Shown: one piece after another, positions 1 to 8,457 of the stretch
Layout of the letters: each line of letters opens with the position of its first letter
Position numbering within the stretch: position 1 is the stretch's first letter
Assembly (NCBI RefSeq): GCF_039631295.1
Contig: NZ_JBDIVE010000010.1
Span: forward strand, 62,001-126,000
Source: Viridibacterium sediminicola
GTDB lineage: Bacteria > Pseudomonadota > Gammaproteobacteria > Burkholderiales > Rhodocyclaceae
Direction of reading: 5' to 3'
Length of the DNA: 64,000 nucleotides
The notes under the pieces: generated by a model
The model's database searches: none
Seen by the model: the letters and a program-made list of their open reading frames with translations, nothing else
What the model was told of the DNA's origin: nothing
Made by a program: the position numbers and the translations under genes

Positions 1-176
1 CCTTGCCGCGCTCGCTGCCCGACGCCTTGCAGGCGCTGCGTGCCGATACCTGGTTGAGCGAGCAGCTCGGCAAGGATTTTGTTAACTACCTGTGCCACAT
101 CAAGGAGGCCGAACTGGCCCGCTTCAATCTCGAAGTGACCGAGTGGGAACACAGGGAATACTTCGAGATGTTCTGA
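1..176 (+). CDS. glutamine synthetase family protein, C-terminal fragment
   Basis: Only the last 57 codons are inside the window; the reading frame is open from base 3 to the TGA at 174-176. The translated end (HIKEAELARFNLEVT, then W, E and a REYFEMF terminus) resembles the C-terminus of glutamine synthetase family enzymes, including the glnA-like gamma-glutamyl-amide ligases. Its stop overlaps the ATG of the following ferredoxin gene, so the two are probably co-transcribed. The catalytic part is off the window, so the subfamily cannot be named. Confidence 0.65.
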   Translation, partial: LPRSLPDALQALRADTWLSEQLGKDFVNYLCHIKEAELARFNLEVTEWEHREYFEMF

Positions 177-505
177 TGCCCAAACTCTATTTCATTCTCA
201 AGGATGACAGCGTACGCACGCTTGATGTCGCGCCCGAAGGCTCGGTGATGACCGCCGCGCTGCTTAACAATGTGCCGGGTGTTGAAGCCGAGTGTGGCGG
301 CTGCTGTTCCTGCGCCACCTGTCACATCTATGTCGAGCCTGAGTACATCGAGCAGCTGCCGGCGGCAGATGAGGCCGAGAGCGAATTGCTCGACTTTGTG
401 CATGCCCCGCGTCAGCCCGGCAGCCGGCTGGCCTGTCAGCTGGATCTGGCGGCGATACCGGATGGCCTGCGCGTGCGCGTACCGGTCACGCAACACGAGC
501 CCTGA
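176..505 (+). CDS. [2Fe-2S] ferredoxin (adrenodoxin/plant-type fold)
   Basis: A 109-aa soluble electron carrier. The cluster loop ECGGCCSCATCH gives the C-x5-C-x2-C pattern of [2Fe-2S] ferredoxins, and a fourth cysteine lies in RLACQL near residue 88. Two further cysteines sit inside the loop, which is unusual. The ATG at 176 overlaps the TGA of the upstream glutamine-synthetase-like gene; a longer in-frame start at 92 would lie inside that gene and is disfavoured. A strong terminator follows, so this is the last gene of its operon. Its redox partner is unknown. Confidence 0.85.
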   Translation: MPKLYFILKDDSVRTLDVAPEGSVMTAALLNNVPGVEAECGGCCSCATCHIYVEPEYIEQLPAADEAESELLDFVHAPRQPGSRLACQLDLAAIPDGLRVRVPVTQHEP

Positions 506-529
506 AGCTCGGCTTGCCGTTCGCCGATC

Positions 530-563
530 AAGGCCGTCGCCCGTGCGACGGCCTTTTTCTTTG
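530..563 (+). terminator. rho-independent terminator
   Basis: Arms AAGGCCGTCGC and GCGACGGCCTT around a short loop, followed by a T-rich run. It ends the ferredoxin transcript. The remaining bases up to the receptor gene at 890 hold no gene I can support; they presumably carry the receptor promoter, but no clear -35/-10 pair or operator was recognised. Confidence 0.85.
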
Positions 564-889
564 TGCCGCGTGGCGTGGCGTAGCGCTGGATGTTGTGCGT
601 TTGGCTGTTGCCGTTTTGTTGCAGTGGTGATGCCCGAATCGTGTCGGCAAGCGCTTGCCAAGGGCTTGCGCGGCCAATTCCTGCGCGCTGAGGGGGAATT
701 CGCGCCTTGGCGCTTGCAGGTGCTGTCAACGCAACAACTGCTCACGAAAAAAGCAATTCTTGCAACGCCGCCTTATCGCTAGATTACATCGCATACCAGT
801 CGGCGATATCGAAGTTTCAAGACTCGCATACATAGAACGCGCAACGCTCTCTGGCTTCAGCCCCTTCAACCTTGATAGAGATCCTGCAG

Positions 890-3256
890 ATGAAAACCGA
901 ACTTCTTGTTTCGTGCATCGTGGCCGCAGCAGCCATCCCGGGGACGGCGCTCGCTCAGACGACGCCGGAAAACCAAAAGACCGACATCGGTCGTGTCAAT
1001 GCGTCTGGCGCGGCGGGCGATGGCGCTGCGAGTGCAGACAACACGCCAAGCGCGACGGGTGTGACGCGCAAGGAACTGGGCGGCGGCCTGATGGTGGATG
1101 AGAACGTCTCCAAGGCCAAAAGCTCGGTGACGCGCGACTTCATCCAGAAGCAACAACCGTCCTCCGATGTGTTCCAGCTGCTGAAGTTTTCTCCCGGTGC
1201 CAACTCGGCTGCGGGCGATGCCTGGGGCCTGAATCAGGGCATCATCGCCGTGCGCGGTCTGGAAGGTGGCCAGCTCGGTTTCAACTTCGAAGGCATGCCG
1301 CTGAGCGTGGCGTCCAACTGGTCGGTCTTCCCGGGTCAGTGGATCGACACCGAGAACACCGATGTGGTGACCCTCAATCAGGGCAGTGCCGATATCTCGT
1401 CGCCCAACGTCAACGCCACCGGCGGCAATGTCGACCTCTTCCTGCACACGCCGAGCAAGCAACGCGGCGGTCTGATCGGTCTCTCCTACGGCAGCGACAA
1501 TGCACGTCGCATTTTCATCCGTGGCGAAACGGGCAATAGCGCTGACGGCACGGCGCGCGCTTTCGTTTCGTGGTCGCACATGGATGCGGACCACTTTCGT
1601 GGTCCCGGCAAGGATACCAAGGACATCTTCTCCTTCGGTGGCGTCAAGGACTGGGGGCAGGGTAGCCGCACCAAGATCGCCATGACCTACACCGAAGTCA
1701 TGCGCGACACCTACAAGAACCCGACCAAGGCGCAGTGGAATGCCAGCGGTGTCGATGGTGATCAGAGCAACTACAGCAACAACTACGCAACGGGTGGCAC
1801 CAACTACTACGGCTTGCTCAAAAACCCCTGGCGTAATCTGCTGCTGTCGGCGCCGAGCGATTTCAAGATCAATGATGCACTGAGCATCAATGTGACGCCG
1901 TATGTCTTCTACGGCTACGGTGCATCGGGTGCCGGTTCCGTGCTCAACGAGTCGTCGGTGGGCATGGGCAACACGCTCTCCGCGGTGGATCTCAATGGCA
2001 ATGGCACCACCACGGACCGCAACGTTCTGGTCTACAGCCCGATCTTCGAAGACAACACGCGTATGGGCGCCACCACCAAGGCCACCTACACGATCGCCAA
2101 CCACACCCTGGTCGGTGGCCTGTGGTACCAGTATTCGCGTGACCAGCTGTATCGCCGTTACGCGCAGGCCTCTACCGATGGCACGCCGATGGATGAGACC
2201 GGTGAAGAGTTCCTGATCCGCGATGCCTCCGGCACCGTGGTCAGGACCTGGGACCAGGATACGCGCGATGATTTCCGCGCCGTGTTCTTTGGCGACACCA
2301 TCAACTTCATGGATGATCGTCTTGCCTTCGATATCGGTGGCAAGCAACTGTGGCTGACCCGTGAAGGCATCAACCGCGTGCCGAATGCTGTCGGCCGCAC
2401 CGAAGCGAGCCACAACCCCTTCCTGCCGACCGGTGCGGTGCGCTTCAAGTTCAATGATCAGCACATGGTCTTTGTGAGCATCGCCAAGGGCTATCGCCTG
2501 CTGCCCGCCGGTGCCCTGTACCCGCGTTACAGCGCAACCACGGCAGCGCTGTCGACACGTGCCAATCCGGATCAGCCTTCCGAAACCTCGACCGGTGGCG
2601 AGCTCGGTTATCGCTATCAAGGCAAGATTTTCAGCCTCTCGACCTCCGTCTTCCACTACGACTTCAAGAATCGCCAGATCTCTGCAGTCGCCTGTGACGG
2701 CAACGCCTGTATCTCGCAACCGATCAATGGCGGCAAGCAACGCGCCCAGGGTCTGGATTTCGAAGCCGGCCTGCGTCCGTACAAGAACTTCCGCCCTTAC
2801 GTCTCGTTCGAGCTGCTGAGCACCAAGCTGCAGAGCGACATTCCGGTCTCGGGTGACTATCTGCCGACGACGGGCAAGTCTGCCGTGCGGGCACCGAAGT
2901 TCACCGGCGCCATCGCAGTGGATTACGACAATGGCACGCTGTTCGGCAACTTCGGCTTCAAGCATGTCGGTTCGCAGTACGCCACCTTCATGAATGACGA
3001 GAAGATGCCCTCGTACAACACCTTCGATGCTGCGATTGGTTACCGCTTTGCCGGCAACGACACCTTCAAGAAACCCGAAGTGCGTCTGAACCTGCTCAAC
3101 CTGACCAACAAGAAGTATCTCTCCGGCATCTACAGCCCCACCACCAATGCCACGGCAACCCGGGGTACCAACGGCACGACAGTCGCCGCCAGCGCTCCGA
3201 GCTACCTCATTGGCAACACCTTCTCGGCGATGGTCACCGTCGCTACCGCGTTCTAA
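890..3256 (+). CDS. TonB-dependent outer-membrane receptor
   Basis: A 788-aa outer-membrane beta-barrel transporter that would take up a scarce substrate using energy from TonB. Residues 1-22 form a signal peptide ending in TALA. A plug domain follows (VRGLEGGQLGFNFEG region, about 120-220). The rest is rich in alternating aromatic beta strands and ends in an aromatic residue (ATAF), as barrels do. The ATG at 890 is preferred over an upstream in-frame ATG at 872 because it begins the signal peptide. It heads a tightly packed locus with its own exbB, exbD, tonB and three enzymes. The substrate is not readable from the sequence. Confidence 0.9.
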   Translation: MKTELLVSCIVAAAAIPGTALAQTTPENQKTDIGRVNASGAAGDGAASADNTPSATGVTRKELGGGLMVDENVSKAKSSVTRDFIQKQQPSSDVFQLLKFSPGANSAAGDAWGLNQGIIAVRGLEGGQLGFNFEGMPLSVASNWSVFPGQWIDTENTDVVTLNQGSADISSPNVNATGGNVDLFLHTPSKQRGGLIGLSYGSDNARRIFIRGETGNSADGTARAFVSWSHMDADHFRGPGKDTKDIFSFGGVKDWGQGSRTKIAMTYTEVMRDTYKNPTKAQWNASGVDGDQSNYSNNYATGGTNYYGLLKNPWRNLLLSAPSDFKINDALSINVTPYVFYGYGASGAGSVLNESSVGMGNTLSAVDLNGNGTTTDRNVLVYSPIFEDNTRMGATTKATYTIANHTLVGGLWYQYSRDQLYRRYAQASTDGTPMDETGEEFLIRDASGTVVRTWDQDTRDDFRAVFFGDTINFMDDRLAFDIGGKQLWLTREGINRVPNAVGRTEASHNPFLPTGAVRFKFNDQHMVFVSIAKGYRLLPAGALYPRYSATTAALSTRANPDQPSETSTGGELGYRYQGKIFSLSTSVFHYDFKNRQISAVACDGNACISQPINGGKQRAQGLDFEAGLRPYKNFRPYVSFELLSTKLQSDIPVSGDYLPTTGKSAVRAPKFTGAIAVDYDNGTLFGNFGFKHVGSQYATFMNDEKMPSYNTFDAAIGYRFAGNDTFKKPEVRLNLLNLTNKKYLSGIYSPTTNATATRGTNGTTVAASAPSYLIGNTFSAMVTVATAF

Positions 3257-3269
3257 TCAAAGGTCCGTC

Positions 3270-3866
3270 ATGTCGATCAGTCAAGAAACACTACACGCCG
3301 CTTCGATCAACCTGCTTTACGCCGGTGTCGTACTCCTGACATTTGTCATCATCGAGCGCTTCGTTTATTACGTGCATCTGAGCATGCGCAGCCGCAGCAT
3401 CGCCAAGGCGATTGCCGCGGCGGTCAGTGCCGACTCCGCCCGGCCGCTGCCGCAGCTGGCGGCGGCGAGCGATGTGCTCACCATGTCGATGCAGGAATAC
3501 GTCAGCGTGCAAAGCAAGGGTGGCGTGTCGCGGGAACGCATCGAGGACTTGTCCTCGGCGCTGTTCCTGCGGGTCGACAGCAAGGTCAATCGCGGCTTGT
3601 GGATTCTCGACACCATCGTCACGGCGGCGCCGCTGCTGGGGCTGCTGGGGACCATCCTGGGCATCATGGATACCTTCCATGCGCTGTCCGCCGGTGGTAT
3701 CTCGGACCCCGGCGCGGTCAGTCGTGGCATCGGTTCAGCGCTGTTCGCGACGGCCATCGGTATCGGCACCGCGCTCTACGGTCTGATCGGCCACAACGTG
3801 CTGCACCGCCTCGGTGAGCGCCTGACCGACGACTTCAAGAGCTTCCTGCTCGAAACCACGGTCTGA
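3270..3866 (+). CDS. exbB: ExbB/TolQ/MotA-family proton channel subunit
   Basis: A 198-aa inner-membrane protein with three predicted membrane segments (about residues 12-32, 110-130 and 150-175). The family signature LLGLLGTILGIMDTF is followed by a glycine-rich third helix (SALFATAIGIGTALYG). With ExbD it forms the proton-driven motor that energises TonB. The start lies 13 bp after the receptor stop, and exbD follows after 16 bp. The context points to ExbB of this receptor rather than TolQ. Confidence 0.9.
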   Translation: MSISQETLHAASINLLYAGVVLLTFVIIERFVYYVHLSMRSRSIAKAIAAAVSADSARPLPQLAAASDVLTMSMQEYVSVQSKGGVSRERIEDLSSALFLRVDSKVNRGLWILDTIVTAAPLLGLLGTILGIMDTFHALSAGGISDPGAVSRGIGSALFATAIGIGTALYGLIGHNVLHRLGERLTDDFKSFLLETTV

Positions 3867-3882
3867 AGCGCCGGAGTCCGCA

Positions 3883-4293
3883 ATGAGAAACTTCCCGCAA
3901 CGCCGTGAGCGCAAGGCGCGCATCGAGATCATTCCGATGATCGATGTGATGATGTTCCTGCTCGTCTTCTTCGTGCTGATCAGCACCAATGTGCTGCCGG
4001 CACTGGGCATGAAGGTCGCGCTGCCTGGTTCCTCCCAGCCCAGCGCGCTGAAAGACGAGCCGCTGCGCATCACGGTCACGGTCGATCATGAAGGCAAGGT
4101 TTATGTCGATGGCGTGGCAACGCCGCTGTTGGAGCTGGCGACGCGTCTGAAGAGCATCGCCGGCGAGCGCAAGCCGATGATCATCATCGCCGGCGATTCA
4201 CAGTCGAATCTGCAAAGCCTTGTCGACGTCCTCGATCAACTGAAGATTGCGGGCATGCCTGCCGCATCCATCATTACCAAGCGCAATCCGTGA
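3883..4293 (+). CDS. exbD: ExbD/TolR-family biopolymer transport protein
   Basis: 136 aa with the usual short basic cytoplasmic N-terminus (RRERKARIE), one membrane helix preceded by the conserved proton-path aspartate (IPMIDVMMFLLVFFVL), and a periplasmic domain. It pairs with the preceding ExbB. Its stop codon overlaps the GTG start of tonB, showing translational coupling. Confidence 0.92.
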   Translation: MRNFPQRRERKARIEIIPMIDVMMFLLVFFVLISTNVLPALGMKVALPGSSQPSALKDEPLRITVTVDHEGKVYVDGVATPLLELATRLKSIAGERKPMIIIAGDSQSNLQSLVDVLDQLKIAGMPAASIITKRNP

Positions 4294-4985
4294 GCACTCT
4301 AGCTATCACTGTTGATCCGGCAGAGCGTGGCAGCTTGGTGACGGCCGCAGTCGGCACCGCCCTGGCGGTGCTGCTGATGGTCCTGACGCCCAAGAGCGTC
4401 GAGCCACCGCCACCGCAATTGCCGGTTGATGACGCGCCCATCGTGGCGCTGACCGAACCGCCCGAGCCCAAGCCGGTCAAGCCGGAGCCGCCCAAGCCGG
4501 TCACCCCGCCACCGAAAGCGGTGGCCTTGCCCAAGCCGGTAGCGACGCCCACACCGCCGCCGCCCGCGCCTTCACCGGTGCCCTCGCCAGTGCCGGTGCC
4601 GCCACCGCCGCCGCCGGTTGCAGCGCCGGTGACGCCGCCGACACCGACGCCACCCCCACCGCCCGCAGCACCGGCGCAGAACGCCAGCGTGGAGAACAGC
4701 TACGTCGCCAAGCTGCGCGCCTACATCCGCTCGATTACGGAATATCCGACTTCGGGTGATGCGCGTCGCTTGCGGCCTGAGGGTTCGACCATCGTGCGCT
4801 TCGTGCTGTCGCGCGCCGGTGCGGTGTCGGATGTGCAGGTCGAGCGCTCGGCCGGTTCGCCGATTCTCGACAAGAAGGCGGTGTCCATCGTCGCCGGTGG
4901 CAGCTATCCGGCGATGCCGGCGGACGCCTGGGTCGGCGCGGCCGAGCATGTGTTCACCGTCACCGTGCAGTTCATCGCGCCATGA
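4290..4985 (+). CDS. tonB: energy transducer TonB
   Basis: 231 aa. An N-terminal membrane anchor (about residues 17-32) is followed by a long proline-rich periplasmic spacer (about 37-130, PPPP/KPV/PEP repeats) and a C-terminal TonB domain (about 140-231; YPTSGDARRLRPEGS and VSDVQVERSAGSPILD). It uses a GTG start overlapping the exbD stop. It transmits energy from ExbBD to the receptor at 890. The spacer is unusually proline-dense. Confidence 0.92.
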   Translation: MSTLAITVDPAERGSLVTAAVGTALAVLLMVLTPKSVEPPPPQLPVDDAPIVALTEPPEPKPVKPEPPKPVTPPPKAVALPKPVATPTPPPPAPSPVPSPVPVPPPPPPVAAPVTPPTPTPPPPPAAPAQNASVENSYVAKLRAYIRSITEYPTSGDARRLRPEGSTIVRFVLSRAGAVSDVQVERSAGSPILDKKAVSIVAGGSYPAMPADAWVGAAEHVFTVTVQFIAP

Positions 4986-5836
4986 CCGAGACCTTGCCTG
5001 CCCTCGATCTGGCCACGCCGCCTGCGGTGCGTGCGGCGATCCGCAGTGGCGCCTACCGTGGCTTCACCAATCTGCTGGCACGCGACTACGTGCAGGGCAA
5101 TCTGATGGTCGTGCCGCAGGCGCAGGCCGATGATTTTGCCGAGTTCTGCGCACGCAATGCGCAGGCCTTGCCCCTGCTCGGACGCTCCGCGCCCGGTGCG
5201 GTCGGCATTCCGGCGCTCGCGGCGGATCTTGATCTGCGCAGCGATGTCGGCGGTTACATGGTGTTCCGTGATGGCGTGCTGTGCGCCACGCCGCAGGACG
5301 TGCGCAGCGAGTGGCGTGAGGATCTGGTCGCCTTCGTGCTCGGCTGCTCGTTCTCTTTCGAGCGCCTGCTGCTCCAGCACGGCATCCGCCTGCGTCATCT
5401 CGATGAAGGCAATGTCTCGGCGATGTATGTCACCACGCTGCAGACGCGCAGCGCCGGCCCGTTCAAGGGGCCGCTGGTGGTGTCGATGCGTGCGCTGCGC
5501 GCGGCGGATGTTGAGCGTGCGGCCGAGGTGTCGGCGCGCTACCCGATGTTTCACGGCGCGCCGGTGCATATCGGTGATCCGGCGGCAATCGGCATTACTG
5601 ACCTGTCGCAGTCCTACGGCGGGCATGGGCTTACGCAGTTACAGGACGACGAAGTTCCGGTTTTCTGGGCGTGTGGTGCAACCGCCCAGCTCGCAGCGCT
5701 GCATGCAGGTCTGCCGCTGTGCATTACGCATCACCAGGCACACATGGTGGTGACCGACCTGCAGATTGAAGCGCTGGCGTCGCGGACGCACGCTCAACAC
5801 AGCCAACAACAAGGAAAGCAGCAGAATGGACATTGA
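4982..5836 (+). CDS. UPF0317 (YcsI / D-glutamate-cyclase-like) putative hydro-lyase
   Basis: 284 aa. Motifs of the DUF1445/UPF0317 family are visible: RSGAYRGFTNLLARDYVQGN near the N-terminus, GCSFSFE in the middle, and VPVFWACGATAQ with ITHHQAHMVVTD near the C-terminus. Family members are annotated as hydro-lyases, and mammalian relatives convert D-glutamate to 5-oxo-D-proline. It overlaps the tonB stop by 4 bp and the next gene by 11 bp, so it belongs to the uptake locus. The true substrate here is unknown. Confidence 0.8.
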   Translation: MTETLPALDLATPPAVRAAIRSGAYRGFTNLLARDYVQGNLMVVPQAQADDFAEFCARNAQALPLLGRSAPGAVGIPALAADLDLRSDVGGYMVFRDGVLCATPQDVRSEWREDLVAFVLGCSFSFERLLLQHGIRLRHLDEGNVSAMYVTTLQTRSAGPFKGPLVVSMRALRAADVERAAEVSARYPMFHGAPVHIGDPAAIGITDLSQSYGGHGLTQLQDDEVPVFWACGATAQLAALHAGLPLCITHHQAHMVVTDLQIEALASRTHAQHSQQQGKQQNGH

Positions 5837-6692
5837 ACAGTTATTCGAGCAATACCAGCGTGACGGCTACGTCATCCTGCCCGCCGCACTGGACGCGGAC
5901 GAGATCGCCGCGCTGCGCGCCACCACCGACCGCATCAGCGAACAGGCGCGTGGCCTCAGCGAAGAGAACGCGGTGTTCGACTTCGAGAGCGGCCACACGC
6001 CCGAGGCGCCGCTGATCCAGCGCATCAAGAAGCCGCATCGCGTCGATCCCTACTATTTCGCGCTGGCCCGCCACCCCAAGATCATGCCCCTGGTGCAGCG
6101 CCTGTGCGGCGAGAACCTGCGCCTGAGCCACAGCAAGATCAACATGAAGTCGGCGCTGGCTGGTTCGCCGCTGCAATGGCACCAGGACTGGGCTTTTGCG
6201 CCGCACACCAATATGTCGACCTGCGTGGTCTCGGTGATGCTCGACGAGACGCGTGAAGGCAATGGCGCCATGCAGGTGATTCCCGGCAGCCATCTGGGCC
6301 CGCTGTACGAGCACCATGATCCGGAGCTGGGCTTTGTCGGCGCCATCGATGTCGAGAAGACCGGGCTGGATCTGAGCCCGGCCGTGTCCCTGGTCGGCGG
6401 TCCCGGCACCATCTCCTTCCACCACCCGATGACCATCCACGGCTCGGGCGCCAATCGCTCCAGCGCACCGCGCCGCATCCTGTTCCTCGAATACGCCGCG
6501 ACCGATGCTTACCCGTTGTTCTACTCGGTCGATTGGGACGAATACAACTCGCGCATCGTCCATGGCGAGCCGAGCAGTCATGCGCGTGTCGAGGTCAATC
6601 CGGTCAAGCTGCCTTTCCCCTCCAGTGCCGGCAGCTCGATCTACAAGACCCAGGCCAAGGTCAAATCCCCGTTTTTTGTGCCCGTGGCATAA
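5826..6692 (+). CDS. phytanoyl-CoA dioxygenase (PhyH) family Fe(II)/2-oxoglutarate oxygenase
   Basis: 288 aa. The iron-binding facial triad is seen as WHQDW (H-x-D, about residues 118-120) and a distal histidine in MTIHGSGANRS (about 207), followed by an arginine-containing strand (PRRILFLEYA) suited to 2-oxoglutarate. It should hydroxylate a small imported substrate using Fe(II) and O2. The start at 5826 overlaps the upstream gene, and an SDR follows after 14 bp. The product pair (oxygenase then dehydrogenase) suggests hydroxylation followed by alcohol oxidation, which is inference. Confidence 0.87.
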   Translation: MDIEQLFEQYQRDGYVILPAALDADEIAALRATTDRISEQARGLSEENAVFDFESGHTPEAPLIQRIKKPHRVDPYYFALARHPKIMPLVQRLCGENLRLSHSKINMKSALAGSPLQWHQDWAFAPHTNMSTCVVSVMLDETREGNGAMQVIPGSHLGPLYEHHDPELGFVGAIDVEKTGLDLSPAVSLVGGPGTISFHHPMTIHGSGANRSSAPRRILFLEYAATDAYPLFYSVDWDEYNSRIVHGEPSSHARVEVNPVKLPFPSSAGSSIYKTQAKVKSPFFVPVA

Positions 6693-6706
6693 GGAAGAAC
6701 TTCATC

Positions 6707-7489
6707 ATGAACAAGCAGATTGCTCTGGTCACCGGCGCCAGCAGCGGCACCGGCCGACATATCGCCATCGCCCTGGCGCAGGACGGTTGCGATGTGGCCA
6801 TCCTCGGTCGGCGCTCGCAGGAGCTGGAAGAAACCGCCCGCCAGATCACCCAGGCCGGCGCGCGGGTCTTGATCCTCAATGCCGATCTGCGTGATGAAGC
6901 GGCGGTCAAGCAGGCCATGGCAAGCTTGCTGGAGTGGTCCGGCCAGCGTGTGGACATCCTGGTCAACGCCGCCGGCATCCCCGGCCCGCTGGGCGACCCG
7001 ATTGGCGAGCTGGGCGTGGAGGACTTCGATTCGGTGATGTCCACCAATCTGCGTGGCCCCTTTCTGACCATGTCCTATCTGCTGCCGGTGATGTGTCGCC
7101 ATGGTCGTGGCCGCGTCATCAACATCGGTGGCACCCACGGCATGCGCGGCCGCGCAGGGCGCGCCAGCTATGCCACCTCGAAGTGGGCACTGCGGGGTCT
7201 GACGCGCAGCGCCGCGCTTGAGGTCGGCGAATACGGCGTCACCGCCAATCTGATCGCGCCCGGCCCGATTGCGGTTGATCGCATGCGCAAGCGCTGGGCG
7301 GCGCAGGCGCTGGATCAGGGCGTCAGCGAAGATGTGATCCTCGAGCGCTACATTGCCGACATGGGCACGGCGCTCAAGCGCCCCAATGAAACCGGCGACA
7401 TCGTCGAGATGGTGCGCTTCCTCGCCGGCGAGGGCGGGCGCAACATCACCGGGCAGGAGCTGGTGGTCGATGGCGGCGTGATCGTCTAA
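6707..7489 (+). CDS. short-chain dehydrogenase/reductase, atypical active site
   Basis: 260 aa Rossmann enzyme. It has the nucleotide motif TGASSGTGRH at residues 9-18, VNAAG at about 86-90, and the catalytic YATSK. The serine expected 13 residues before that tyrosine is replaced by glycine (INIGGTHG). The C-terminus GQELVVDGGVIV is typical of FabG-like SDRs. It is the last gene of the TonB-receptor locus and probably oxidises or reduces the product of the dioxygenase. The missing serine makes its catalytic competence uncertain. Confidence 0.85.
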   Translation: MNKQIALVTGASSGTGRHIAIALAQDGCDVAILGRRSQELEETARQITQAGARVLILNADLRDEAAVKQAMASLLEWSGQRVDILVNAAGIPGPLGDPIGELGVEDFDSVMSTNLRGPFLTMSYLLPVMCRHGRGRVINIGGTHGMRGRAGRASYATSKWALRGLTRSAALEVGEYGVTANLIAPGPIAVDRMRKRWAAQALDQGVSEDVILERYIADMGTALKRPNETGDIVEMVRFLAGEGGRNITGQELVVDGGVIV

Positions 7490-7654
7490 GGCGCCCCAGC
7501 CGGCGTTTGCGGCAGCCCGGCGGCGTTTGCTCCGGGCGCCGCAGCGCGCCGTGTATTACTTTTTCTTCTATTGGTGTAAGCGGCAGGCGGGTGCCGGTTT
7601 GCCAAGCGGGCGGCTATGATCCATGCTTCCCGGCTTGTCCTGCTTGTACCAATC

Positions 7655-8437
7655 ATGAATATCCTCTATCCGGTTGCCGGCTTTACCGTGGGCACCATCG
7701 TCGGTTTGACCGGCGTGGGCGGCGGTTCGCTGATGACGCCGCTGCTGGTGCTGCTGTTCGGCGTCAGCCCTGCTGTAGCGGTTGGCACCGATCTGCTCTA
7801 CGCCTCGATCACCAAGGCCGGCGGCACCCTGGCGCACAGTCTCAAGGGCACGGTGGATTGGGCCATCGCGCGTTCGCTGGCCTGCGGTTCGCTGCCGGCG
7901 GCAGCGCTGACCCTGTGGGCGATGCAGACCTTTTTCCCCGGTGGTCTGGGTGATGCCAAGGGCTTGATCTCCCTGTCGCTGGGCATTGCCTTGTTGCTCA
8001 CCGCCGTCTCGCTGATCTTCCGTCAGCGCATCCAGGCCTTTGCCCAGCGCCACGCGCCGGCCAAGCCCAATCCGCGTCGTACCTTCTGGCTGACCGTGTT
8101 CACCGGCGCCCTGCTTGGCGTACTGGTGACCATTTCCTCGGTGGGCGCGGGGGCACTGGGAGTGACAGCTTTGTTCTTCCTGTATCCGCACCTGCCGGCA
8201 CACCGCATCGTCGGTTCGGACATCGCCCATGCGGTGCCGCTGACCATGGTGGCGGGCTTTGGCCACTGGCTGCTGGGCGGTATCGACTGGATTTTGCTGG
8301 GTAGTCTGCTGATCGGCTCCCTGCCCGGCATCTGGATCGGCAGCCATATTTCGGCCAAGGTGCCGGAAAAAGTATTGCGCCCCATTCTTGCTGGCATGCT
8401 GGTGCTGATCGGCGCCAAGCTCATTGCGGCGCACTGA
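7655..8437 (+). CDS. TSUP (TauE/SafE) family sulfite/sulfur-anion permease
   Basis: 260 aa integral membrane protein with about eight hydrophobic segments. It has the family hallmark GLTGVGGGSLMTPLL near the N-terminus and its internal repeat VTISSVGAGALGVTAL. TSUP proteins move sulfite, sulfonates or related anions. Position directly upstream of cysI, in the same orientation, suggests a role in sulfur-oxyanion transport. The ATG at 7655 fits the family N-terminus better than the in-frame ATG at 7616, although neither has a strong ribosome binding site. Confidence 0.82.
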   Translation: MNILYPVAGFTVGTIVGLTGVGGGSLMTPLLVLLFGVSPAVAVGTDLLYASITKAGGTLAHSLKGTVDWAIARSLACGSLPAAALTLWAMQTFFPGGLGDAKGLISLSLGIALLLTAVSLIFRQRIQAFAQRHAPAKPNPRRTFWLTVFTGALLGVLVTISSVGAGALGVTALFFLYPHLPAHRIVGSDIAHAVPLTMVAGFGHWLLGGIDWILLGSLLIGSLPGIWIGSHISAKVPEKVLRPILAGMLVLIGAKLIAAH

Positions 8438-8457
8438 ATTCGCGAAAGAGAGTTGTC

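Noticed and set aside
866..2965. Very long minus-strand reading frame opposite the TonB receptor gene
   Set aside because: It mirrors the receptor's codon pattern in a GC-rich genome, lacks domain motifs and overlaps a gene with clear signal peptide, plug and barrel.
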